From: Egbenema bharatensis
GTDB lineage: Bacteria > Cyanobacteriota > Cyanobacteriia > Elainellales > Elainellaceae
NCBI RefSeq assembly: GCF_048077055.1
Contig: NZ_CP182236.1
Coordinates: 620,001-684,000, forward strand
DNA: 64,000 nt
Direction: 5' to 3'
Made by a program: the position numbers and the translations under genes. Every line of letters begins with the position of its first letter. Position 1 is the first letter of the stretch. Of this stretch, positions 48,156 through 56,408 are shown piece after piece. Below the pieces are notes generated by a model. It saw only the letters and a program-made list of their open reading frames with translations, searched no databases and had not been told where the DNA came from.

Positions 48156-48252
48156 CCGATCCATTGTTTGGAAATAGGCAATCCAACCTACTTCTGACTT
48201 GATTTTGCTGTGTTGTGCATGCTGTAGAGACTAAAGGTATTTAAATTCACCC

Positions 48253-49560
48253 ATGACCCAGGCGACTCAAACCCTCACCCAATCCTCATCGAGTGCTACC
48301 TTTACTGGCTTGAAATGTAAAGAATGTGGTGCTGAGTACGAAGCAAAGGCGATTCATGTTTGCGAATTTTGTTTCGGGCCCCTGGAAGTCATGTACGACT
48401 ACAGTGCCTTAGCTCGCACCGTCACCCGCGAAACCATTCAGGCTGGCCCCAACTCCATCTGGCGGTATCGGCCTTTCCTACCCGTCACCACCGATACACC
48501 GATCGATGTTGGTACGGGCATGACTCCCCTGTTGAAAGCCAATCGTCTGGCTCGTCGTCTGGGGCTAAAGCGGCTGTACATCAAGAATGATGCCGTGAAT
48601 ATGCCGACCCTCAGCTTTAAGGATCGGGTGGTATCTGTGGCACTCACTCGCGCCCGTGAGTTAGGTTTCACCACCGTCTCCTGCGCCAGCACTGGCAACC
48701 TGGCCAACTCAACCGCTGCGATCGCGGCCCATGCCGGGTTAGATTGTTGCGTATTTATCCCCTCTGACCTGGAGGCGGGTAAGGTGTTGGGTACTTTAAT
48801 CTACGGCCCAACGGTGATGGCAGTTCAGGGCAATTACGATCAGGTGAATCGGCTCTGCTCCGAAGTTGCCAACACCCACGGCTGGGGCTTTGTCAACATC
48901 AACCTGCGGCCCTATTACTCCGAAGGCTCAAAAACCCTGGGCTATGAAGTGGCAGAACAACTCGGCTGGGAATTGCCCGATCATATTGTGGCTCCCCTGG
49001 CTTCTGGTTCTTTGTTCACCAAGATCTATAAAGGCTTCCAGGAATTTGCTAAGGTTGGGCTGATTGAAGAAAAAGCAGTTCGGTTCAGCGGTGCCCAGGC
49101 AGAGGGCTGTTCTCCCATCGCTCAAGCCTTCCGGGAAGGACGGGACTTCATTACACCTGTCAAACCCAGCACGGTTGCCAAGTCGATCGCCATCGGAAAT
49201 CCAGCAGACGGTGTCTATGCCGTTGACATCGCTCGCAAGACCAACGGCAACATTGAATCTGTCACTGATCAAGAAATCATTGAAGGCATGAAGCTACTGG
49301 CCGAGACCGAAGGCATCTTCACGGAAACGGCCGGGGGAACGACGATCGCTACCCTGAAGAAATTAGTAGAAGCCGGTAAGATTGATCCAGAGGAAACCAC
49401 CGTTGCATACATCACCGGAAACGGACTGAAGACCCAGGAAGCTGTGCAAGGCTGCATTGGGCAACCTCTGACGATCGAACCCAAACTCGACAGCTTCGAG
49501 CGGGCCCTGGAACGCTCCAGAACCCTCGATCGCCTGGAATGGCAGGAAGTTTTGGTGTAA
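48253..49560 (+). CDS. thrC: Threonine synthase
   Basis: A PLP enzyme converting O-phosphohomoserine to threonine. The 435-residue product has an N-terminal zinc-ribbon-like segment (LKCKECGAEY...VCEFCFGPL). The PLP lysine lies in NMPTLSFKDRVVSVAL, the phosphate-binding block is SCASTGNLANSTAAIAAH, and SGSLFTKIYKGF follows. TAGGTTIATLKKLVEAG lies near the C-terminus. A promoter is visible 100 bp upstream. A MoaD/ThiS-like gene follows 207 bp later on the same strand, a pairing with possible functional meaning. Complete. Confidence 0.96.
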   Translation: MTQATQTLTQSSSSATFTGLKCKECGAEYEAKAIHVCEFCFGPLEVMYDYSALARTVTRETIQAGPNSIWRYRPFLPVTTDTPIDVGTGMTPLLKANRLARRLGLKRLYIKNDAVNMPTLSFKDRVVSVALTRARELGFTTVSCASTGNLANSTAAIAAHAGLDCCVFIPSDLEAGKVLGTLIYGPTVMAVQGNYDQVNRLCSEVANTHGWGFVNINLRPYYSEGSKTLGYEVAEQLGWELPDHIVAPLASGSLFTKIYKGFQEFAKVGLIEEKAVRFSGAQAEGCSPIAQAFREGRDFITPVKPSTVAKSIAIGNPADGVYAVDIARKTNGNIESVTDQEIIEGMKLLAETEGIFTETAGGTTIATLKKLVEAGKIDPEETTVAYITGNGLKTQEAVQGCIGQPLTIEPKLDSFERALERSRTLDRLEWQEVLV

Positions 49561-49767
49561 AACAGTTTCATCAAGGGTGAAGAAAAACCGTAGGGCAGTT
49601 GAAACGACCAACCATGCAGGCAAGATGCCTGCGCTACAGTAGGTTAAACCTGCTCCACCAAGTTTCTTCTCTTCATCCTTTACGAAATAGCATCACCAAA
49701 GAAGAGACTGCCTCGTCCCCACTTCCCATTCCCCACTCCCCACTTTTTTCTTATTCAATCCAGACCT

Positions 49768-50043
49768 ATGTCCGTCAAAGTTCTAATCCCTACACCACTG
49801 CAAAAATTTACCCGCGATCAGGCCACCATTGAATGTGAAGGTGGGTCGATCGCAGAATTGTTGGACTCTTTAGAAAGCAGTTTCCCTGGCATCAAGGCGC
49901 GGCTATGTGATGAACAGGGAGAACTGCGACGGTTTATCAATTTCTACGTCAATAGTGAAGACATCCGGTTCTTGGATGGCAAAAATACATCGCTGAACGC
50001 AGGCGATGAGGTGAGTATTGTCCCAGCCGTTGCCGGCGGCTAA
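49768..50043 (+). CDS. MoaD/ThiS-family sulfur-carrier-like protein
   Basis: A 91-residue ubiquitin-fold protein. It starts with the strand MSVKVLIPTPLQKFT, contains SIAELLDSLESSFPGIKARLCDEQGELRRFINFYVN and GDEVSIVPAVAGG, and ends in the Gly-Gly that is adenylated and thiocarboxylated in this family. The family supplies sulfur for molybdopterin, thiamine or cysteine synthesis. Its position after thrC, another PLP enzyme, recalls CysO-CysM partnerships and suggests a dedicated carrier rather than MoaD itself. No moeB-like activator lies nearby. Confidence 0.85.
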   Translation: MSVKVLIPTPLQKFTRDQATIECEGGSIAELLDSLESSFPGIKARLCDEQGELRRFINFYVNSEDIRFLDGKNTSLNAGDEVSIVPAVAGG

Positions 50044-50055
50044 TAGGATCCTGAG

Positions 50056-50451
50056 CTACCGTAGCTCGTAGCTTTCCTGATATTCCACTAACTCAATCTC
50101 ATTACCATCCGGATCATTCACATAAATCCGAAACTTGGTTTCCGGAGCATTCATCGTGTAATACTCAATGCCGTTCCCATCCAGGACGGCTTTCATTTTT
50201 TCACCATCATCAATCACAAATCCAACGTGATTAATGCCGATCCCCTCATAGGGCTGATTGATCCGTTCAGCATCAGGAGCTTCATTCAACGCCAAGTAAA
50301 ACTGCTGATTCCCAAAGTGCATCCAGCGTTCACCCTGCCATTCTCCCTCCGCCCGAACAAACCAATCTGAAAACAAGGTTTGATAAAACCGTTTGGCTGC
50401 CTCAAGGTTCTGGCAGGACAGATTAATATGCTCAAATCGTAAAAGTTTCAT
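50056..50451 (-). CDS. VOC-family (glyoxalase/bleomycin-resistance fold) protein
   Basis: A 131-residue vicinal-oxygen-chelate protein with paired beta-alpha-beta-beta-beta modules. LRFEHINLSCQNLEAAKRFYQTLF starts the first, GIGINHVGFVIDDGEKMKAVL the second, and FRIYVNDPDGNEIELVEYQ carries the C-terminal metal Glu. Candidate metal ligands (His7, a mid-protein His, Glu near the end) are present. It may be a dioxygenase, a lyase or a binding protein; the substrate cannot be told. It is convergent with the MoaD-like gene, 12 bp apart. Confidence 0.88.
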   Translation of the reverse strand: MKLLRFEHINLSCQNLEAAKRFYQTLFSDWFVRAEGEWQGERWMHFGNQQFYLALNEAPDAERINQPYEGIGINHVGFVIDDGEKMKAVLDGNGIEYYTMNAPETKFRIYVNDPDGNEIELVEYQESYELR

Positions 50452-50577
50452 GACGGCATCCTCAATCTGAGTGCGATCGTTTTAATAACTAAATCATACT
50501 CGTTATGAGTTCGTCTTACCATGAGTAGTTGTGCTCAGGATCGTGAATTGAATAACTTGCCAGTCCTTCTGCCTTGC

Positions 50578-50715
50578 TGACTGGGCGGGCAAGATGCCCA
50601 CCCCACAAGAAGTTCAGGTTATTTAATTTGCATTCCTCAGTGAGTTCTCCAGTATTGGCTGGGCAAGCAATTCTCCAGCATTGGCTGGGCAGACAAGATG
50701 CTTGCCCTACAAGAG
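50578..50715. repeat. Two REP palindromes
   Basis: TGACTGGGCGGGCAAGATGCCC...CCCCACAAG lies at 50578-50609, and a degenerate double copy with GGCTGGGCAGACAAGATGCTTGCCCTACAAGA at about 50660-50713. A run of CTCACTCCTCACCCCT-type octamers follows from ~50740 into the 3' end of the cupin gene. No gene is supported between 50452 and 50770. Confidence 0.75.
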
Positions 50716-50770
50716 CTTCACCTAATGCGCTTGCGACTCTCCTCACCCCTCACTCCTCACCCCTCACTCC

Positions 50771-51157
50771 TCACTGCTGATCCTCACTCCTCACTCCCTC
50801 AAACTGAATTGGCTTTTCCCAAATGATCAACACAATGCAACCTTCAGGACTGGTGACTTGGTGGCAAGTGTCAGGTGGATTGATCACCAGTGTTCCTGTG
50901 GTATAGGTGCCCCGATCGTCTGATTGAGAACCCGCCAGCACCCAGATATGCTCATAGCCCAGATGCCGATGCCAGGGGACGATCGCCCCCGGTTCGTAAC
51001 GCAGGAGGGCCGCTGCCGAACCGGGGGGAGTAGAGGAATATAGTCGGTGAATCGCAATGCCTGGGCGGAAGGGTTCCCAGGGGAGGGCATCGGGATGAGT
51101 CAGGAGTTGGGGTAAGTTGGGTAAAACGATGGGTAGTGCAGCTTGAGTTTGATTCAT
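50771..51157 (-). CDS. ChrR-like cupin-domain protein
   Basis: A 128-residue single cupin with the metal-binding core: EPGAIVPWHRHLGYEHIWVLAGSQSDDRG (His-x-His and Glu), then NPPDTCHQVTSPEGCIVLIIWEKP (His). This pattern is shared by ChrR-type sensors and many small metal cupins. It is the last gene of the 11-gene minus-strand run, 9 bp after the BMP-type ABC ATPase gene, so it is probably part of the nitrogen-scavenging unit. It could be an enzyme or a ligand sensor. The final residues run into a simple repeat. Confidence 0.83.
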   Translation of the reverse strand: MNQTQAALPIVLPNLPQLLTHPDALPWEPFRPGIAIHRLYSSTPPGSAAALLRYEPGAIVPWHRHLGYEHIWVLAGSQSDDRGTYTTGTLVINPPDTCHQVTSPEGCIVLIIWEKPIQFEGVRSEDQQ

Positions 51158-51166
51158 CTTAGATTC

Positions 51167-52717
51167 CTAATGCCCTGCCATCCGCTGTCCGATCGTCGTT
51201 AGATCAGCCGTTTCCACAGGACTTTCGTAAACCAGTTCGCCTTCACTCATGACAAAAATCCGATCGGAGAGTTTCAGCAATTCATCCAGATCTTCGCTAA
51301 CCAGCAGAACTGCAACCCCCCGGTTCCGAGCCGCAACAATTTGGCTGTGAATATAGTCAACGGCAGCAAAGTCCAGTCCAAAACAGGGGTTCGCTGCAAT
51401 TAAAAGCTGAATTCGATCGGAGGATAGCTCCCTTGCCAGAACCGTACGCTGCACATTCCCCCCAGAAAGATTACCAACGGGGGTTTCCACCGAAGGCGTT
51501 TTAACGGCAAAGGTTTGTACCAGCCTTTGAGCCATTTCCCGAATCGCACGAGGAATCAGTAACCAGCGAGCTTTCGCCTGGGGCGGTTCATCAAACGTTC
51601 GCAGGGCCATATTTTCTGCCACGCTCATGTGAGGCACGCAGGCATTACGCAGCGGTTCTTCGGGCAGGGTGTAAACGCCGTGTTCTGCCATTTGACTCCG
51701 TCGAGCCTGGTAGGGAGTTTCATTCACCTGTACCTCTCCTGCTGTGGGCGATCGCTGGCCTGAGAGCACTTCCACCAATTCTCGCTGCCCATTCCCTGAA
51801 ACACCCGCAATTCCCACAATCTCGCCTGCATGAACCGTCAGGTTAACCGTTTTAACCGCAGGCAGCCCATTGTCCTTATTGGCGCAAAGATTTTGTAAAT
51901 GCAGCACCGACCGCGGCTCAGGCACGATCGCCTTTTCCACTGGAGTCGAAACTTGCCGCTCCCCCAGCATCATCTGCGCCATGTCTTCAATCGTCAGATC
52001 CTGAACCAGCCCTGAGCCAGCCAACTGACCCCGACGCAGCACCGTTACCTCATCGGCAAAGGCCATCACCTCCCGAAACTTGTGGGAAATCATCAGCACA
52101 CTCAAGCGACCAGCCGTTACCTCCTGCCGCAGCAACCCCAGGACTTCATCGGCTTCCACGGGAGTCAGTACTGAAGTCGGCTCATCCAGAATCAACACTC
52201 GACTTTTCAGGTAAAGCTGTTTCAGAATTTCTAGCTTCTGCTTTTGTCCGGCTGCCAGTTGGGCGATCGGCGTGTGTAAATCAACCTGAAAAGGCGATTG
52301 GCTCATAAAGGCTTCCAGGGACTCCAGTTCTGCCTTCCAGTTAATCAACTGGGGACTGTCATAGCGGGAAAGCACCAGATTTTCCGCCACCGTCATTGCT
52401 GGAACTGAAGTAAAGTGCTGATAAACCATCCCAATCCCAAAATGATGAGCATCTTTCGGGTTGGCGATCGTCCGCGATTGTTTACCGATCAGCACATCCC
52501 CGGAAGTCGGCGTATAGAAACCCATAATGCACTTGACCAGGGTACTTTTTCCGGCTCCATTTTCCCCCAACAGGGCATGGAACCGACCCGGAGCCACCTT
52601 CATCGAAACGCGATCGAGGGCAGTAAACGTTCCAAACCGCTTCGTCAGGTTGATGACTTCTAGTTCCGGGGGAGCGATCAGGGTTTCGGCAGTAGAGATG
52701 GGTGTTGTAGTTGTCAT
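51167..52717 (-). CDS. ABC importer ATPase of the BMP/nucleoside type (two ATPase domains)
   Basis: A 516-residue fused ATPase like those of nucleoside and sugar importers. Domain 1 has LLGENGAGKST, AGQKQKLEIL and LILDEPTSVLTPVE. Domain 2 has a degenerate Walker A (GVSGNGQRELVEVLSG), signature LSGGNVQRTVLARELS and a degenerate Walker B (LLIAANPCFGLD), as is usual in this family. The ATG at 52717 (MTTTTPIST) was chosen; the 21 residues read further upstream come from a simple repeat. It should power the permeases at 58282 and 59507 with the binding protein at 60650, although seven other genes lie between. Confidence 0.92.
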   Translation of the reverse strand: MTTTTPISTAETLIAPPELEVINLTKRFGTFTALDRVSMKVAPGRFHALLGENGAGKSTLVKCIMGFYTPTSGDVLIGKQSRTIANPKDAHHFGIGMVYQHFTSVPAMTVAENLVLSRYDSPQLINWKAELESLEAFMSQSPFQVDLHTPIAQLAAGQKQKLEILKQLYLKSRVLILDEPTSVLTPVEADEVLGLLRQEVTAGRLSVLMISHKFREVMAFADEVTVLRRGQLAGSGLVQDLTIEDMAQMMLGERQVSTPVEKAIVPEPRSVLHLQNLCANKDNGLPAVKTVNLTVHAGEIVGIAGVSGNGQRELVEVLSGQRSPTAGEVQVNETPYQARRSQMAEHGVYTLPEEPLRNACVPHMSVAENMALRTFDEPPQAKARWLLIPRAIREMAQRLVQTFAVKTPSVETPVGNLSGGNVQRTVLARELSSDRIQLLIAANPCFGLDFAAVDYIHSQIVAARNRGVAVLLVSEDLDELLKLSDRIFVMSEGELVYESPVETADLTTIGQRMAGH

Positions 52718-52719
52718 GG

Positions 52720-52803
52720 GAGTGAGGGAGTGGGGAGTAGGGAGTAGGGAGTGGGGAGTAGTAGGGTGGGCACTGCCCACCAGAGTAGGGACTGCTCATC
52801 AGG
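52720..52803. repeat. GGGAGTAGGGAGT-type simple repeat and a GTGGGCACTGCCCAC palindrome
   Basis: A run of GGGAGTGGGGAGTA units at 52720-52760 is followed by GTAGGGTGGGCACTGCCCACCAG (52761-52783). The same palindrome type recurs at 55585-55606. Confidence 0.65.
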
Positions 52804-52838
52804 TAGGAGCAAAACCCAAAATCAGATCGGTGAATTGA

Positions 52839-53642
52839 TTACTTGCCGCTCCAGTGAATGAATCGTTTCTCGAACGTTAGAAATAACATATTTAACACAT
52901 ACCCAAGAATGCCTGTAATCAGGATAGAGGCATACATATCCTTCACATTCAACACCTGCTGGGCATCAATGATTCGTTTGCCGAGTCCATGCTGGGTGCC
53001 GATGAACATTTCTGCCACAATAACGATCACCAGGGCAATGCTAATCCCACTGCGTAAACCAATAAAGGTCTGGGGCATACTTTCCCACAGCAAAACATCT
53101 TTAAAGGTTTGCCATTGATTCGCCCCCATCACCCTGGCAGCTAAAATCCGCGATCGCTTTGCGTTAATCACGCCGTAAGCACTATTAAACAAAATCAGGA
53201 GCAGGGCACTGAAAGCAGCAATGATCACTTTAGAGATATCTGAAATGCCAAAAAACAGAATGAACATCGGAATCAAAGCACTGGCAGGAGTCGATCGAAA
53301 AAAGTCAATTAAAAACTCAACGCTGCGATAGACCCGTTCTGAACTGCCCAACGCCACACCCAACGGTACTCCGATCAATGCTGCCAGCAAAAAGGATTGA
53401 AATGTGCGGAGAACAGTCGCATTAAAATCCACCATCATGGTTCCAGCAAAGATTGCTGAAAAGAGATGTCCGATCGTAGCAAAGGGAGTCGGTAAAAGCA
53501 CTGGATTCACCCAGCCCGAAACCGAAATCAACCACCAGGCGAGGAACAGTAAGAGCACACCAAATAGGGGAAGCAGGCGATCGATCCAGACTCCCATTGC
53601 AGCTGTACGAGGCACTGAAGATACTCTGGTTTGTGTGATCAT
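52839..53642 (-). CDS. ABC transporter permease, SsuC/TauC type
   Basis: A ~267-residue inner-membrane permease of the nitrate/sulfonate/taurine class with about six helices and the cytoplasmic coupling segment AARVMGANQWQTFKDVLLWESMPQTFIGLRSGISIALVIVIVAEM (EAA-type loop). The start at 53642 (MITQTRVSS) gives the 4-bp ATGA overlap with the preceding ATPase gene; an ATG 11 codons upstream is less likely. It works with the ATPase at 53639 and binding protein at 54482. Confidence 0.9.
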   Translation of the reverse strand: MITQTRVSSVPRTAAMGVWIDRLLPLFGVLLLFLAWWLISVSGWVNPVLLPTPFATIGHLFSAIFAGTMMVDFNATVLRTFQSFLLAALIGVPLGVALGSSERVYRSVEFLIDFFRSTPASALIPMFILFFGISDISKVIIAAFSALLLILFNSAYGVINAKRSRILAARVMGANQWQTFKDVLLWESMPQTFIGLRSGISIALVIVIVAEMFIGTQHGLGKRIIDAQQVLNVKDMYASILITGILGYVLNMLFLTFEKRFIHWSGK

Positions 53643-54430
53643 TTCCGCATTTCCTCCTGAAAAATATCGAGACAATGACGGCTCACCTGAACGAACTCTG
53701 GGGATGATAGAGTGTCTGGCGTACGGGGACGCGGGGCGTTAAACGGCACCTTTGCCACCAGATGAGTCGGACGCTTACTGAGCAGCAGTACGGTATCCGC
53801 CAGATACACCGCTTCCTCCAGGTTGTGAACCACCATCAGCATCGGTAACTGAGCGGTCATGAAAATTTCCTGCAGCTTGTCCCGCACAAACAGCGTCGTT
53901 TCAAAATCCAGAGCAGAAAAAGGTTCATCGAGAAACAGCACTTCCGGATCGGCAACCAACGCCCGCAAGATCGAGATCAACTGCTGTTGTCCCCCGGAAA
54001 AACTGTAGGGATACCGCTTTAGATCCAGCCGAATGTTGAAAGTAGCGATCAGTTGCTCCACCCGATCGCGGCATTCTCGCTCCTTCATGCCTTTCACCTT
54101 CAGTGGGTAAGCAATATTATCAAAGGCACTCATCCAGGGGAACAGAGAATCTCGATAATTTTGGAACACATAGCCAATCCGCGATCGACGAATCGGTTTA
54201 CCGTTAATGGAAATCCGACCTGAATCGATCGGGATCAATCCGCTAATCATGTTGATTAACGTAGACTTACCACAGCCATTTGGCCCAAAGATAGAAATAA
54301 ACTGTCCACTGGGTAATGATAGATCAAAGTTATCGTACAGGGTTTGTCCAGCAAATGACTTAGATAAACCCTGAATTTCGATGCAGGTTTCAGGGGGAGC
54401 AATACTGGGTTGGGAATCTAGTTGAAACAT
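53639..54430 (-). CDS. ABC transporter ATPase, SsuB/TauB type
   Basis: A 263-residue ATPase: Walker A FGPNGCGKST, Q-loop YVFQNYRDSLFPW, signature YPYSFSGGQQQLISILRAL, Walker B VLFLDEPFSALD, and H-loop LMVVHNLEEAV. The signature is followed by QQ rather than QR, a mild variation. It is translationally coupled to the permease and starts 51 bp after the binding protein. It powers the NMT1/SsuA-type importer of the island. Confidence 0.93.
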   Translation of the reverse strand: MFQLDSQPSIAPPETCIEIQGLSKSFAGQTLYDNFDLSLPSGQFISIFGPNGCGKSTLINMISGLIPIDSGRISINGKPIRRSRIGYVFQNYRDSLFPWMSAFDNIAYPLKVKGMKERECRDRVEQLIATFNIRLDLKRYPYSFSGGQQQLISILRALVADPEVLFLDEPFSALDFETTLFVRDKLQEIFMTAQLPMLMVVHNLEEAVYLADTVLLLSKRPTHLVAKVPFNAPRPRTPDTLSSPEFVQVSRHCLDIFQEEMRK

Positions 54431-54481
54431 AAGTCTTCTGAACGACGGATAGTGATTTGAACAATTGAACGATGAGTCTCA

Positions 54482-55522
54482 TCACACTGGGCTGTAAATC
54501 AATGGTGCAACGTCTACCCGTTTTGAAAACACATCCGACTCCGTCATAAAGTCGAAAAATGCCTGGAAATACTCTATGTCTTCAGGCGTAAACTCATCAA
54601 ACATGGTGTAACCCACCAGCGGCACCCGTTCCACCAGTTCCCCTTCAATGGCGGTGTACCCCACTAGATATTGCCGAACATCATCAGGATTGGTGCGAAT
54701 CTCTTCGATCGCCCGTCGATAGGCTTCTGCATAGGTTGCGGCGGCTTCTGGATACTCTTCAATAAACTGAGTCGATAGGGTTGCCGAGCCACCAAACCAG
54801 GGGGCTTTGGGATTGCCCAGAATATAGGTTGACACCACTCCGTTCTCTAAAATGCGAGTCAAGCCATTCATTTCGCCGACTGTGCCCGTTGGTTCCAGGG
54901 TGTAAGCGGCATCAATTTGCCCAGACTCCAGAGCAGCAACGTGCTGCCGAATTTCCAGTTGCAGGACTTCAGTGTCTTCAATGCCATTTGCCTTGAGTAC
55001 CGCCTCTGCAATCACTTTATTTTGAGCCCCAGGGCCACTGGCAACTCGCTTGCCTGCCAGATCGGCGATCGACTGAACCGGGCTATCTTTAGCCACAATA
55101 AACTGTTCTAGCTTCAAATCTTCATTACTGGGATTAGATGCCAGAATCTTGAACAGACCAGGGGAAGCAATCTCCGCCAGACCTAATGCCCCCGATGCCG
55201 TCCCATTTCCCGATCCCTGTAAACGTCCCGCAATAATCCCCTCCGCCACCTGCTGCGCTGAGGCAAACTGCACCGCTTCCACATCCAGCCCCACTTCTCT
55301 GAAATACCCCTTCTCTACCGCCAGAAACAACGGCAATCCCGCCGCCACAGGCCAAAAGCCGATCGAAATTTTGCCTGGATCTGCACCACCGGAACCGGAG
55401 TCTGGGCTGGCAGCCACTTCTGCTTGCGTTGTAGACTGTCCCGAATTGGCACAGGCGTGCAAGGCCGTTGAAAGGGCTGCTCCGGCACCGAGTTGTAAAA
55501 AGAAGCGACGACGAATGTTCAT
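54482..55522 (-). CDS. ABC substrate-binding lipoprotein, SsuA/NMT1 type
   Basis: A ~346-residue periplasmic binding protein. The start at 55522 (MNIRRRFFLQLGAGAALSTA) gives a twin-arginine-like, lipobox-containing signal (ALHAC). The mature part has the NMT1/THI5-like features ISIGFWPVAAGLPLFLAVEKGYF, VQFASAQQVAEGIIAGRLQGSGNG and VASGPGAQNKVIAEAVLKANGI. These proteins bind nitrate, sulfonates, pyrimidine precursors or ureido compounds; the island suggests a nitrogen compound. The 38 residues open upstream are hydrophobic but poor as a start. Confidence 0.9.
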   Translation of the reverse strand: MNIRRRFFLQLGAGAALSTALHACANSGQSTTQAEVAASPDSGSGGADPGKISIGFWPVAAGLPLFLAVEKGYFREVGLDVEAVQFASAQQVAEGIIAGRLQGSGNGTASGALGLAEIASPGLFKILASNPSNEDLKLEQFIVAKDSPVQSIADLAGKRVASGPGAQNKVIAEAVLKANGIEDTEVLQLEIRQHVAALESGQIDAAYTLEPTGTVGEMNGLTRILENGVVSTYILGNPKAPWFGGSATLSTQFIEEYPEAAATYAEAYRRAIEEIRTNPDDVRQYLVGYTAIEGELVERVPLVGYTMFDEFTPEDIEYFQAFFDFMTESDVFSKRVDVAPLIYSPV

Positions 55523-55584
55523 GGTAAAGTTCCTAGGGTAGATTGAGTATAGATAAAGGAGAAAAATCAGAACAATAAATAGAA

Positions 55585-55606
55585 GTAGGGTGGGCAGTGC
55601 CCACCA
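55585..55606. repeat. GTGGGCAGTGCCCAC palindrome
   Basis: GTAGGGTGGGCAGTGCCCACCA lies between the binding-protein gene and the hydrolase gene. It is the short variant of the local palindrome family. Confidence 0.6.
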
Positions 55607-55655
55607 ATCGAAATCGCAGCAGGATGGAGTAAGCACTGCCCCGCAAAACGATCGC

Positions 55656-56342
55656 CTATCCCGTGATCAGAGCCTCAATCAAAGCATGGGAATCTGCCAC
55701 CGCGCCAAAGACTCCACCCTGCATTTTGATCATTTTCAGAGCCGCGAGATAATTCCCATAATCCGTAGCTCCGGTACAGTCTGACAACAACAAACATTCA
55801 TAACCGCGATCATTAGCATCCCGCATGGTAGTATGAACACAAACATCAGTTGTGATGCCAGTCAGGATAATATTTTGAATGTTTTTGCGCTTCAAAATCA
55901 GATCCAGATCGGTGGCGTAGAAAGAACCTTTACCTGGTTTGTCGATCACCACTTCACCAGGGAGTGGCTGAAGCTCAGGAATGATTTCCCAACCCGGTTC
56001 ACCCCGCACCAGAATCCGACCACAGGGGCCCAAATCACCAATCCCTGCGCCAATTTGTTGCGATCGCCACTGCTTGTTTTCCGGGAGATCAGACAAATCG
56101 GGGCGATGGCCTTCACGGGTATGGATGATGTGAAACCCGCGATCGCGCATTAAACTCAGCACTTTCTGAATCGGGTCGATCGGGGCCCGGGTCAGGCTCA
56201 GGTCATAGCCCATTTTGTCCACATAGCCACCCATGCCGCAGAAATCGGTTTGCATATCAATAATGATCAGGGCCGTGTTGGCTGGACGCAGATCGCCGTT
56301 GTAGGGATAGGGATAGGGGTCGGCTTCAATAAAACATCCCAT
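55656..56342 (-). CDS. Cysteine hydrolase, biuret-hydrolase-like (isochorismatase family)
   Basis: A 228-residue isochorismatase-fold amidase. The catalytic triad is visible: Asp in LIIIDMQTDFC, Lys in VIDKPGKGSFYATDL, Cys in GITTDVCVHTTMRDANDRGYECLLL. The opening IEADPYPYPYNGDLRPANTA and the HTREGHRPDL, GPCGRILVRGEPGW stretches agree closely with my memory of Rhizobium biuret amidohydrolase (BiuH), which splits biuret to allophanate and ammonia. Related triuret and ureidoacrylate hydrolases are alternatives. A GGAGGT ribosome-binding site precedes the ATG. It lies between the formamidase-like gene and the NMT1-type importer. Confidence 0.82.
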   Translation of the reverse strand: MGCFIEADPYPYPYNGDLRPANTALIIIDMQTDFCGMGGYVDKMGYDLSLTRAPIDPIQKVLSLMRDRGFHIIHTREGHRPDLSDLPENKQWRSQQIGAGIGDLGPCGRILVRGEPGWEIIPELQPLPGEVVIDKPGKGSFYATDLDLILKRKNIQNIILTGITTDVCVHTTMRDANDRGYECLLLSDCTGATDYGNYLAALKMIKMQGGVFGAVADSHALIEALITG

Positions 56343-56368
56343 AGGTTACCTCCATGAGGGGATAGGGG

Positions 56369-56399
56369 GACTGGGCGGGCAAGATGCCCACCCCACAAG
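56369..56399. repeat. REP palindrome
   Basis: GACTGGGCGGGCAAGATGCCC with ACCCCACAAG lies in the gap between the formamidase-like and biuret-hydrolase-like genes. Confidence 0.75.
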
Positions 56400-56408
56400 A
56401 AGTACAGA

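Noticed and set aside
51167..52780. Longer N-terminus (start at 52780) for the BMP-type ATPase
   Set aside because: The extra residues translate a simple CCCCACTCCC-type repeat; the ATG at 52717 gives the family start.
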